Positions 8,494-17,481 of a DNA stretch of 64,000 nucleotides are shown here, one piece after another (positions within the stretch are counted from its first letter, which is position 1; every line of letters starts with the position of its first letter). Under the pieces are notes generated by a model that searched no databases, had not been told where the DNA came from, and worked only from the letters and a program-made list of their open reading frames with translations. The position numbers and the translations under genes are program-made. The stretch is from CAVQNQ01 sp963714205 (lineage in GTDB: Bacteria > Acidobacteriota > Terriglobia > Bryobacterales > Bryobacteraceae), in the NCBI GenBank assembly GCA_963714205.1, contig CAVQNQ010000002.1, positions 1,984,001 to 2,048,000 on the forward strand, read 5' to 3'.

Positions 8494-9747
8494 ATGGAGA
8501 AACTCTATTCGATCCTCGCTGTGCTGGCGGGCGGCGTGGCGCTGGCGGGCCCCGCTCAGGCGCAAAAGGCCCTGACCTGGGAGGAGGTGCGCGAGCGTTT
8601 CGAGGCCTCTAATCCGACCCTGCGCGCGGCGCGGATCGGCATCGATGAATCCAAGGCGCAGGAAATCACTGCCAACCTGCGGCCCAACCCGGAGCTCGCG
8701 GCCGGTCTCGACCAGCTCAACCCCTTCACGCCGAGTCCATACCAGCCGTTCGCCGAAACGCTGCCATTAGTTTCGGCCAGCTACCTGCACGAGCGGGAAC
8801 ACAAGCGCGAGCTGCGCCTGGAGAGCGCGCGCAAGGGAACCACCGTCACCATTTCCCAAACGGCCGATCAGGAGCGCAGCCTGTTATTCACTTTGCGTGG
8901 CGCATTCGTGCAGGCCTTGCAGGCTAAGGCCGTGCTGGCCCTGGCGCGCGAGAATCTCATTTATTACGATAACGTGCTGGCGGTAAGCAACGACCGCTTC
9001 AAGGCGGGCGATATCGCCCGCGTGGACCTGGACCGCCTGGAGCTGCAGCGCGTGCAGTATGAATCCGACGTGCAGACGGGCGAGGTCAACGTGCGCACGG
9101 CCAAGATCCAGCTGCTGGCGCTGCTCAACGAGCACACTCCGGTGGAGCAGTTCGATATCACCGGCGCGTTCGAATTCAGGGAGCCGGTGACGAACCTGGA
9201 AGAGCTGCGCAAAATCGCGCTGGCCGAACGGCCCGACCTGCGGGCGGCCGAACAGTCCGTGGATAAGGCCAAGACCGATTACCGCCTGGCGGTTGCCAAC
9301 GGCTCGACCGATCCGACCTTTGGCGCGGATTTCGGCCGCAATCCGCCCATCCCCGTCTACATGGGGGTCAGCGTGAATATCCCGCTGCGCATTTTCGACC
9401 GCAATCAAGGAGAGAAAGCCCGCACGCAACTGGACATCACCCGCAACGAGCGCCTGCGGGAAGCCGCCGAGGCGCAGGTGTTCAGCGATGTGGATTCGGC
9501 GTGGGCCACCATCAACAGCAACCTGGCGCTGCTCCGGAGTTACAAGGCCAGATATCTCGAGCAGGCCGCCAGCGTGCGCGATACCATTTCGTTCGCCTAT
9601 CAGCACGGCGGCGCCTCGCTGCTGGATTTTCTGAACGCGCAGAACGATTCCCGTGCGGTGCAGGTGGCTTACCTGAATCTGGTGGGAGCCTATCTCAACG
9701 CCGCGAATCAATTAAATATGGCCGTCGGACGCGAGATGATCCAATGA
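8494..9747 (+). CDS. TolC-family outer-membrane efflux protein (CzcC/CusC-like)
   Basis: 417 residues with a signal peptide ending at about residue 24 (PAQAQ). Two outer-membrane efflux repeats follow, at about 30-215 and 230-415, rich in long coiled-coil helices (for example NLIYYDNVLAVSNDRFKAGD and ERPDLRAAEQSVDKAKTDYR). The ending YLNAANQLNMAVGREMIQ is typical of the family. The product forms the outer-membrane channel of a tripartite efflux pump. Its stop overlaps the adaptor start (ATGA), so the two are co-translated. It is the first gene of the pump operon and is divergent from the two-component system. Confidence 0.9.
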   Translation: MEKLYSILAVLAGGVALAGPAQAQKALTWEEVRERFEASNPTLRAARIGIDESKAQEITANLRPNPELAAGLDQLNPFTPSPYQPFAETLPLVSASYLHEREHKRELRLESARKGTTVTISQTADQERSLLFTLRGAFVQALQAKAVLALARENLIYYDNVLAVSNDRFKAGDIARVDLDRLELQRVQYESDVQTGEVNVRTAKIQLLALLNEHTPVEQFDITGAFEFREPVTNLEELRKIALAERPDLRAAEQSVDKAKTDYRLAVANGSTDPTFGADFGRNPPIPVYMGVSVNIPLRIFDRNQGEKARTQLDITRNERLREAAEAQVFSDVDSAWATINSNLALLRSYKARYLEQAASVRDTISFAYQHGGASLLDFLNAQNDSRAVQVAYLNLVGAYLNAANQLNMAVGREMIQ

Positions 9748-10889
9748 AACACCCACTTCTGCTGGCGGGTTGTTCCGCCGTGGCGATAACAATGGCCGGA
9801 ATTCTGGCGGGCTGCGGGGCCAAAGCGCAAACCGACCCTTCGGCGGGGGCGCCGCCGCCGGCCGAAGTGGTGCACGAAGGCAATGAGAACATCTTCACGG
9901 TCTCCCATCCGGAGCAATTCCCCATTGCCAACGCGACGCTGCGGATAGCCGCTCCGGAGCTGAATGTCACGGGCGTGGTGAGCCCCGATGTATCGCACAA
10001 CGTGCCGGTGATCTCGCTGGCTTCGGGGCGCGTGGTGGATCTTCGCGCCAAGCTGGGCGACGAAGTGACCAAGGGCCAGTTGCTCATGCGAGTCCAGAGC
10101 ACCGATATCGCCCAGGCGCTGTCCGACTACCGCCACGCCGTGGCCGACGAGAAGCTGGCGCGCGCCCAACTGGACCGTTCGAAGCTCCTGTTCGAGAAAG
10201 GCGCCATCGCCGCCAAGGATCTCGAAGTGGCCGAGGACACCGAAGAGAAGGCCCAGGTGGATGTCGAGACCGCCCAGGAGCACCTCAAGGTGCTGGGCGC
10301 GGGAACCGACGATCCGGCACCCGTGGTGGATATTCGCGCGCCCATCTCGGGCGTGATCGTCGAGCAGAACGTAACCAACGCGGCGGGCGTGAAGACGCTG
10401 GATAATTCGCCCAACCTGTTCACCATCGCGGATCTTTCCTCGGTGTGGATCCTGTGCGACGTTTACGAGAACAACCTGGCCAGTGTGCATCTGGGCGAGT
10501 TCGCGGACGTGCGCCTGAACGCCTATCCGGACAAGCTCTTCAAGGGTCACATCAGCAACATCGGGCCGATCCTCGATCCCAATATCCGCACCGCCAAGGT
10601 GCGGCTGGATATGGCGAATCCGGGAATCATGCGGCTGGGGATGTTTGTCACCGCCACTTTCCACGGACCGAACCCGCACAGGTACGCGGTCGTGCCCGCC
10701 AGCGCCGTACTGCATCTGCACGATCGCGATTGGGTGTATGTGCCGGCGGGCGGAGATAACTTCCGCCGCGTCGAAGTGGTGGGCGGCGACATGCTGCCGA
10801 ACAACATGCAGGAGATCGTCTCGGGCCTCGAGCCCGGGCAGCCGGTGGTGAGCAACGCGCTGGTCCTGCAAGACACCCTGGAGCAGTAA
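9744..10889 (+). CDS. RND efflux periplasmic adaptor lipoprotein (CzcB/CusB-like)
   Basis: 381 residues starting at the ATG that overlaps the TolC-family stop. The N-terminus has a lipobox-like LAGC (ILAGCGAK), so it is probably a lipoprotein. The fold order is standard: split lipoyl halves (PVISLASGRVVDLRAKLGDEV and APISGVIVEQNV), a helical hairpin between them (DYRHAVADEKLARAQLDRSK), then the beta-barrel and membrane-proximal domains (VWILCDVYENNL, GMFVTATFHGP). It links the inner-membrane pump to the outer-membrane channel. The RND gene follows after 22 bases. No Met/His-rich metal-binding N-terminus is visible. Confidence 0.9.
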   Translation: MKHPLLLAGCSAVAITMAGILAGCGAKAQTDPSAGAPPPAEVVHEGNENIFTVSHPEQFPIANATLRIAAPELNVTGVVSPDVSHNVPVISLASGRVVDLRAKLGDEVTKGQLLMRVQSTDIAQALSDYRHAVADEKLARAQLDRSKLLFEKGAIAAKDLEVAEDTEEKAQVDVETAQEHLKVLGAGTDDPAPVVDIRAPISGVIVEQNVTNAAGVKTLDNSPNLFTIADLSSVWILCDVYENNLASVHLGEFADVRLNAYPDKLFKGHISNIGPILDPNIRTAKVRLDMANPGIMRLGMFVTATFHGPNPHRYAVVPASAVLHLHDRDWVYVPAGGDNFRRVEVVGGDMLPNNMQEIVSGLEPGQPVVSNALVLQDTLEQ

Positions 10890-10911
10890 GTAAGAAATAT
10901 CAGAGCCGCCC

Positions 10912-13900
10912 ATGATTCGCAGCCTGGTCGATTTCGCGCTCAACAACCGCTTCCTGATTATCATCGTGGCGGTCCTGCTGTTCGTGTGGGGAATTATCTC
11001 GTTCAAGGCTTTGCCCATCGAAGCCTACCCGGATGTGGCCAATAACTACGTCCAGGTCATCACGCAATGGCCCGGGCGTGCGGCCGAAGAGGTGGAGCAG
11101 CAGGTCACCATCCCGATTGAAATCGTGATGAACGGGCTGCCGCACCTCGAGCACCTGCGATCCACCTCGCTGTTCGGCCTCTCCAGCCTCATGCTGATTT
11201 TCGACGACCAGTCGGAAAACGATTGGAACCGGCAGAAGGTGCTCGAGCGGCTCTCCACGGTTACGCTCCCGCAGGGTTTGCAGCCGCAGATCGGCAGCGA
11301 TTATAGCCCCGTGGGGCAAATCTACTTCTATTCGCTGGTCAGCACGAACCCGAAGTACGACCTGATGGACGTGAAGAGCCTTGAGGATTGGGTGCTGGAG
11401 AAACAGTTCAAGTCAGTGCCCAACGTGGTGGATGTTTCGAGCTTCGGCGGCATCACCCGGGAATACCAGGTGCGGCTCGATCCGGACAAGCTGGTCAGCT
11501 ACGGCTTGAACATAGGGCAGGTTGAGCAGCAGCTGGCCAATAACAATGTGAACGCGGGCGGCAGCTTTATCGAAGCCGGGCTGCAACAGGTGAACGTGCG
11601 CGAGGTCGGGCTGGTTGAGAACAGCGGCGACATCGCCGCGACGGTGATCAAATCCCAGAACGGGACGCCGGTGCGGGTCGGGGACATCGCCCAAACCGCC
11701 CAGGGTGCCAAAATCCGCCTGGGCCAGTTTGGCAAGGCGATTCACCGCGCCGACGGCAAGATCGTCGATAACCCGGACGTGGTTTCCGGGATTGTGCTCC
11801 TGCGCAAGGGCGCGGAGTCGGATGCCACCCTGGATGGCATTCACGAAAAGGTCCGCGAGCTGAACGAGCGCATTCTGCCGCACGGCGTGAAGGTGGTGCC
11901 CTTCCTGGACCGCAGTGACCTGGTCCACTACACCACGCACACGGTGCTGCATAACCTCACCGAAGGCATTATCCTGGTGTCGCTGATTCTGTTCCTGTTT
12001 CTGGGGAACGCGCGCGGCGCCCTGGTGGTGGCGCTCACCATTCCATTCGCGCTGCTGTTCGCCTCCATTTGCCTCGACCTGAACAAAATCCCGGCCAACC
12101 TGCTCTCGCTGGGTGCGCTCGATTTCGGCATGGTGGTGGATGGCGCGGTGGTGATGGTGGAAAATATTGTGCGCCACATGGGACGGCAGAACGCCGCGCT
12201 GACGCCCATGGAGCGCATCCGCGAGGCGGCGCACGAGGTGCAGCGGCCGGTCTTCTATGCCATCGGCATCATCATCACGGCGTACCTGCCGATCTTCACC
12301 CTGCAAAGCGTGGAGGGGCGGTTGTTCCGGCCGATGGCCTGGACCGTGGCCTTCGCGCTGCTGGGCGCGCTACTGTTCTCCATGGTGATGGCGCCGGTGC
12401 TCTGCAGCCTCCTGTTTCGCCGCGAAACCCACGAGTGGCGCAATCCGGTGCTGGCCTGGGTCACCGGGATCTACCGCCGGGCAGTGCGCTGGGCGATCCT
12501 GACGCGCTGGCCGACCGTGGGGGCGGCCGCTCTCAGTGTAGTGGCGGCATTTAACCTGGCCTCGAGCGGCGTGATCGGCTCCGAGTTCCTGCCGCATCTC
12601 GATGAGGGCGCCATCTGGGTGCGCGGCACTCTGGCGCCCAGCACCGGGCCGACCGAAGGCGTGCGGCTGGCCAATCAGGCGCGCGTGCTGCTGTGTTCAT
12701 TTCCCGAAGTCACCGTGTGCACCAGCCAGGTCGGGCGGCCGGACGACGGCACCGATACCACCGGCTTCTTCAACACCGAGTATTTCGTGGACCTGAAACC
12801 GAAAGAGCAGTGGCGGCCGGTATTTCATCAGAACAAAGACGAGTTGATCGCCGCCATGAATCACCAGCTGGAAAAGATTCCGGGCGTGCTTTGGAACTTT
12901 TCCCAGCCCATTTCCGACAACGTGGAAGAGGCGGTCAGCGGAGTCAAGGGCGAGCTGGCCGTCAAGATCTATGGCGACGATCTCAGGCTTCTCGAGCAGA
13001 AAGGCGACCAGATCGTGGATATCATGCGGCGCATTCGCGGCATCCAGGACCTGGGCCTGTTCCGCGTGATCGGCCAGCCCAACCTGAACTTCGTGGTGGA
13101 CCGGCGCCAGGCAGCCCGCTACCAGATCAACGTGGCGGATATCCAGGATGCCATTCAGACCGCCGTGGGCGGCAACGCGCTGACCCAGGTTTTACAGGGC
13201 GAGCAACGCTACGACCTGGTGCTGCGCTATCTTCCTCGCTATCGCGATACCAGGCAGGCGATCGAGAACATCCGGCTGGTCGCGCCGACGGGTGAACGTG
13301 TGGCCCTCGACCAGCTCTGCAAAATACAGACGATGGATGGCGCATCGGAGATCTACCGCGAGGAGAACTCGCGCTACGTGGCTCTCAAATACAGCGTGCG
13401 CGGGCGCGACCTGGGCAGCACGGTCGAGGAAGCCATCGCGAAGGTGAACCGGCAGGTCAAGCTGCCGGAGGGCTACCGCATCAGTTGGGCCGGCGAATAT
13501 GCCAGCCAGCAGCGCTCGCAGAAACGGCTGGCGGTGGTGCTGCCGGTCACCATACTGGTGATTTTCATTATTCTCTACACCATGTTCCACTCGTTCAAAT
13601 GGGGCGCCCTGATGCTGGCGAATATCGCCATGGCGCCGCTGGGCGGGTTGCTGGCATTGCTGGTCACCGGCACGCATTTCAGCGTTTCGTCGGGGGTGGG
13701 GTTTCTGGCCCTGTTTGGCGTGTGCGTGCAGACCGGCGTGATCATGCTGGAATACATCAACCAGCTCCGCGCGCGCGGCCATTCGGTAGTGGATGCCGCT
13801 GTGGAGGGCGCGGTTCTGAGGCTGCGGCCCATCATGATGACTACCCTGGTGGCCACGCTGGGGCTGCTGCCGGCGGCGCTCTCGCGCGGCATCGGGTCGG

Positions 13901-14052
13901 ATTCGCAGCGGCCCTTCGCCATAGTGATCGTGGGCGGCCTGATGCTGGCCATGGTGGCCAACGTTTTCCTGCTGCCCACGCTATACGTGTGGGTGGCCGG
14001 CGAGCACGACGCTTTGCCCGAGGCCGAAGCGGCATTCGAAGAGCGCGAATAG
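10912..14052 (+). CDS. Heavy-metal-type RND efflux pump, first copy (CzcA/CusA family)
   Basis: 1046 residues, the full length for an HME-RND pump. It has twelve expected membrane helices, with TM1 at 10-30 and two large periplasmic loops. The TM4 proton-relay motif is DFGMVVDGAVVMVEN, with D404, D410 and E417. The opening (YPDVANNYVQVITQWPGR, then EVEQQVTIPIE) is characteristic of metal pumps rather than drug pumps. The pump exports a divalent or monovalent metal by proton antiport together with the adaptor and TolC-like partner just upstream. A close paralogue follows 287 bases downstream, with a small membrane gene between. Confidence 0.92.
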   Translation: MIRSLVDFALNNRFLIIIVAVLLFVWGIISFKALPIEAYPDVANNYVQVITQWPGRAAEEVEQQVTIPIEIVMNGLPHLEHLRSTSLFGLSSLMLIFDDQSENDWNRQKVLERLSTVTLPQGLQPQIGSDYSPVGQIYFYSLVSTNPKYDLMDVKSLEDWVLEKQFKSVPNVVDVSSFGGITREYQVRLDPDKLVSYGLNIGQVEQQLANNNVNAGGSFIEAGLQQVNVREVGLVENSGDIAATVIKSQNGTPVRVGDIAQTAQGAKIRLGQFGKAIHRADGKIVDNPDVVSGIVLLRKGAESDATLDGIHEKVRELNERILPHGVKVVPFLDRSDLVHYTTHTVLHNLTEGIILVSLILFLFLGNARGALVVALTIPFALLFASICLDLNKIPANLLSLGALDFGMVVDGAVVMVENIVRHMGRQNAALTPMERIREAAHEVQRPVFYAIGIIITAYLPIFTLQSVEGRLFRPMAWTVAFALLGALLFSMVMAPVLCSLLFRRETHEWRNPVLAWVTGIYRRAVRWAILTRWPTVGAAALSVVAAFNLASSGVIGSEFLPHLDEGAIWVRGTLAPSTGPTEGVRLANQARVLLCSFPEVTVCTSQVGRPDDGTDTTGFFNTEYFVDLKPKEQWRPVFHQNKDELIAAMNHQLEKIPGVLWNFSQPISDNVEEAVSGVKGELAVKIYGDDLRLLEQKGDQIVDIMRRIRGIQDLGLFRVIGQPNLNFVVDRRQAARYQINVADIQDAIQTAVGGNALTQVLQGEQRYDLVLRYLPRYRDTRQAIENIRLVAPTGERVALDQLCKIQTMDGASEIYREENSRYVALKYSVRGRDLGSTVEEAIAKVNRQVKLPEGYRISWAGEYASQQRSQKRLAVVLPVTILVIFIILYTMFHSFKWGALMLANIAMAPLGGLLALLVTGTHFSVSSGVGFLALFGVCVQTGVIMLEYINQLRARGHSVVDAAVEGAVLRLRPIMMTTLVATLGLLPAALSRGIGSDSQRPFAIVIVGGLMLAMVANVFLLPTLYVWVAGEHDALPEAEAAFEERE

Positions 14053-14109
14053 GCGTCCCTAAAAGTCTCCTCTCCAAACTTGCGGATCTTTAGCTCCTTT
14101 GGGCTGTTG

Positions 14110-14115
14110 TATAAT
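14110..14115 (+). promoter_or_regulatory. TATAAT -10 element before the 37-residue membrane gene
   Basis: A perfect TATAAT lies 20 bases before the ATG at 14135. No good -35 is found at 17 bases, so the promoter may depend on an activator. GGGAG at 14122-14126 is a well-placed ribosome site. It suggests the second pump is transcribed apart from the first. Confidence 0.45.
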
Positions 14116-14134
14116 CCAACCTGGGAGTGTACGC

Positions 14135-14248
14135 ATGCGTCCTCCGGACGTACCCGAGCTGCTGATTGCAGTGCTGCTCTTGGGGGCGGTCGTGTGGGCT
14201 CTGTACAATTGGTCGCATCGCAACACGGAAGCGTCCAAGCCGAAATAG
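14135..14248 (+). CDS. Small single-span membrane protein (37 aa) between two RND pumps
   Basis: A complete 37-codon frame, ATG to TAG, with GGGAG eight bases upstream and a TATAAT box further up. The product starts MRPPDVPELL, then has one hydrophobic helix (about residues 8-25, IAVLLLGAVVWALYNW), and ends in a polar, basic tail (SHRNTEASKPK). Small single-helix proteins are known as RND accessory subunits (AcrZ with AcrB, for example), so this could tune one of the flanking pumps. That role is inferred from position and topology only. It is short enough to be missed by routine gene calling. Confidence 0.6.
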   Translation: MRPPDVPELLIAVLLLGAVVWALYNWSHRNTEASKPK

Positions 14249-14339
14249 CCCCGGATCGCCACTGGTGCAGCCTCGCCAACACGACGCCGTTGCCGTCGAG
14301 GGGCGGAGACCCGTCGGCTGAGGGCGGGAACTTTATGGC

Positions 14340-17300
14340 ATGATTCGCGCCCTCGTAGATTACGCGCTCAATAACCGTTTCCTGATCGTCACGGCCGGCA
14401 TCCTGCTCCTGGTTTGGGGAGCTATCTCCTTTCACAACCTACCCGTGGAAGCCTATCCGGATGTAGCCAATAACTACGTCCAGATCATCACCCAATGGCC
14501 GGGGCGGGCCGCCGAGGAGGTGGAGCAGCAGGTCACGATCCCCATCGAAATCGTGGTCAACGGGATTCCCCACCTGGACCACCTGCGCTCGACTTCGCTG
14601 TTCGGCCTTTCCAGCGTGATGCTGATTTTCGACGACCAGTCGGAGAACGACTGGAACCGCCAAAAAGTTCTGGAGCGTCTTTCCGCGGCCACGCTTCCTG
14701 CCGGCTTGCAGCCGCAGATCGGGCCGGACTACAGCCCCGTGGGACAGATTTACTGGTACACGCTGCGCAGCACCAACCCCCAGTACGATTTGATGGAATT
14801 GAAGTCTCTCGAGGATTGGGTCCTCGAAAAACAGTTCAAGTCGGTTCCCAACGTGGTGGACGTGGTAAGTTTCGGCGGCATCACGCGCGAGTACCAGGTG
14901 GCCGTGGACCCCGACAAACTGGTGTCCTACGGGCTGAGTATCGGGCAGGTGGAGCAGCAACTTGCCAACAACAACGTAAACGCGGGCGGCAGTTTCGTGC
15001 AGGCCGGGCTGCAACAGATCAACGTGCGCGCGCTCGGGCAGGTCAAGAATACTCACGATATCGAAGCCACGGTGCTCAAGACGCAGAACGGCACACCCAT
15101 TCGCGTCCGGGATGTCGCGACGGTTTCACAGGGCCCCAAGATCCGGCTGGGTCAGATCGGCAAAGCGATTCACCGCGCAGACGGCAAGGTGGTGGACAAC
15201 CCGGACGTGGTGGAAGGCTTTGTACTCCTGCGCAAGGGCGCCAACGCCGATGGGACCCTGGACGCCATCCACGCCAAGGTCGACGAGCTGAACCAGCACA
15301 TTCTGCCCAAGGGAGTGGAGATCGTTCCTTTTCTCGACCGCAGCGACCTCGTACACCTCACCACCCACACCGTGCTGCACAACCTGACCGAGGGGATCGT
15401 GCTGGTGGCGCTGATCCTGTTCATTTTCCTGGGCAATGCTCGGGGCGCGCTGATCGTCGCGTTGACCATTCCCTTTTCCCTGTTATTCGCCTCGATATGC
15501 CTGGACCTGAATAAGATCCCCGCCAACCTGCTTTCCCTGGGCGCGCTCGATTTCGGCATGGTGGTGGAGGGCGCGGTGGTGATGGTGGAGAATATCATCC
15601 GCTACTTGGGGCGCGAGCGCGAGGAGGGCTCGGCGGTAGACGCCATCCGCCGGGCGGCGCACGAGGTGCAGCGGCCGGTCTTCTATTCCATCGGCATCAT
15701 CATCACGGCTTACCTGCCGATCTTCACCTTGCAGCGCGTGGAGGGACGCCTCTTCAAGCCCATGGCCTGGACCGTCAGCTTCGCCCTGCTGGGATCGCTG
15801 ATCTTCTCCATGTTGATTGCGCCGGTGCTTTCGAGTTTCGTCTTCCGGCGCAACGTCCGCGAATGGCGGAATCCGGCCATGGAGTTGACGCTGCGCAATT
15901 ACCGCCGGGCCCTAGGGCTGGCGATTCGCTGGCGCTGGGTCACGCTGGCCGTGTGCGTGGCGGCCATGGGCCTCTCGGCTTACCTCGCCACGAGCGGCGT
16001 GATCGGCTCCGAATTCCTGCCGCACCTGGATGAAGGGGCCATCTGGGCGCGGGCCACGCTGGCTCCCAGCACCGGTCCTGCCGAAGGGGAGCGCGTGATG
16101 CAGCAGGCGCGCGTCATTATGGCCTCTTTTCCGGAGGTGACCCAGGTGGTAAGCCAGGTGGGGCGCCCGGACGACGGCACGGACACCACCGGCTTCTTCA
16201 ACACCGAGTACTTCGTCGATCTTAGACCCAAGGAGCGGTGGCGGCCTGTGTTCGGGCAGAAGAAGGAGGCCCTGGTTGCCGCCCTGGACCACGAGCTCGA
16301 AAGGATCCCCGGCGCTTTGTGGAATTTCTCGCAGCCCATCGCCGACAACATGGAAGAGGCGGTCAGCGGCGTCAAGGGGCAACTCGCCATCAAGGTTTAC
16401 GGCGACGACCTGAAGACCCTGGAGGCCACCGGCGAGAAAATCGTCACGGTGATGAAGACCGTGCGGGGCGTCGCCGACCTGGGCCTGTTTCGCGTGATCG
16501 GCCAGCCCAACCTGGAGTTCACGGTGGACCGCGACCTGGCGGCGCGCTACGGCATCAACGTGGCCGACGTGCAGGACGCCATCGAGACCGCCGTGGGCGG
16601 CAAGGCCGTCAGCCAGGTGCTGCAAGGCGAGCAGCGCTACGACCTGGTGGTGCGCTACCAGGCTCCATACCGCGACACCCGGGAAGCCATCGCGAACATC
16701 CGCGTGTTGGCGCCCACCGGCGAGCGCGTCTCACTGGCGCAGCTCGCGAGCGTGCGAGTGACGGACGGCGCCTCGGAGATTTACCGCGAGGGCAACTCGC
16801 GCTATGTAGCCATCAAGTACAGCGTGCCGGTCCGCGACCTGGGCAGCACGGTGGAAGAGGCCATGGCGAAGGTGGAGCGGCAGATCAAGCTGCCCACCGG
16901 CTATCACATCGATTGGGCGGGCGAATACGAGAGCCAGAAGCGCTCCTCGCGGCGCCTGATGGTGGTGCTGCCCATCACTATCCTGGTGATCTGCATGATT
17001 CTCTACACCATGTTCAAGTCGTTCAAGTGGGTGGTGCTGATCCTGGCCAACGTGGCGATGGCCCCCATCGGCGGGCTGCTGGCGCTGCTGGCGACGCACA
17101 CGCATTTCAGCGTTTCCTCGGGAGTGGGTTTCCTGGCGCTGTTCGGCGTGGCCGTGCAGACCGGTGTGATCCTGCTGGAATACATCAACCAGTTACGAGC
17201 GCGGGGGCGTGGGATTCTGGAATCGGCCATCGATGGCTCGGTGGAGAGGCTGCGCCCCATCATGATGACGATGCTGGTGGCCAGCGTGGGCCTGCTGCCG

Positions 17301-17465
17301 GCGGCTCTTTCACGGGGCATCGGGTCGGATTCGCAGCGGCCCTTCGCCATTGTCATCGTGGGAGGACTGATGGCCGCGCTGATCCTCGGCGTGTTCCTGC
17401 TCCCGTCACTGTACGTCTGGGTGGCCGGCGAGCAGGACGTGCTGCCGGAAGCGGAACCGGAGTAG
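14340..17465 (+). CDS. Heavy-metal-type RND efflux pump, second copy (CzcA/CusA family)
   Basis: 1041 residues, collinear with the first pump across its whole length, with long identical stretches (for example DDQSENDWNRQKVLERLS and VSSGVGFLALFGV). It is a tandem duplicate that has diverged. The TM4 motif reads DFGMVVEGAVVMVEN: D404 and E417 are kept but the second relay Asp is Glu (E410). It has no adaptor or channel gene of its own, so it probably uses those of the first pump. The ATG at 14340 sits after a GGGCGGGAA ribosome site. The pair may differ in metal preference or expression. Confidence 0.9.
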   Translation: MIRALVDYALNNRFLIVTAGILLLVWGAISFHNLPVEAYPDVANNYVQIITQWPGRAAEEVEQQVTIPIEIVVNGIPHLDHLRSTSLFGLSSVMLIFDDQSENDWNRQKVLERLSAATLPAGLQPQIGPDYSPVGQIYWYTLRSTNPQYDLMELKSLEDWVLEKQFKSVPNVVDVVSFGGITREYQVAVDPDKLVSYGLSIGQVEQQLANNNVNAGGSFVQAGLQQINVRALGQVKNTHDIEATVLKTQNGTPIRVRDVATVSQGPKIRLGQIGKAIHRADGKVVDNPDVVEGFVLLRKGANADGTLDAIHAKVDELNQHILPKGVEIVPFLDRSDLVHLTTHTVLHNLTEGIVLVALILFIFLGNARGALIVALTIPFSLLFASICLDLNKIPANLLSLGALDFGMVVEGAVVMVENIIRYLGREREEGSAVDAIRRAAHEVQRPVFYSIGIIITAYLPIFTLQRVEGRLFKPMAWTVSFALLGSLIFSMLIAPVLSSFVFRRNVREWRNPAMELTLRNYRRALGLAIRWRWVTLAVCVAAMGLSAYLATSGVIGSEFLPHLDEGAIWARATLAPSTGPAEGERVMQQARVIMASFPEVTQVVSQVGRPDDGTDTTGFFNTEYFVDLRPKERWRPVFGQKKEALVAALDHELERIPGALWNFSQPIADNMEEAVSGVKGQLAIKVYGDDLKTLEATGEKIVTVMKTVRGVADLGLFRVIGQPNLEFTVDRDLAARYGINVADVQDAIETAVGGKAVSQVLQGEQRYDLVVRYQAPYRDTREAIANIRVLAPTGERVSLAQLASVRVTDGASEIYREGNSRYVAIKYSVPVRDLGSTVEEAMAKVERQIKLPTGYHIDWAGEYESQKRSSRRLMVVLPITILVICMILYTMFKSFKWVVLILANVAMAPIGGLLALLATHTHFSVSSGVGFLALFGVAVQTGVILLEYINQLRARGRGILESAIDGSVERLRPIMMTMLVASVGLLPAALSRGIGSDSQRPFAIVIVGGLMAALILGVFLLPSLYVWVAGEQDVLPEAEPE

Positions 17466-17481
17466 GTGTAACATACGAATC

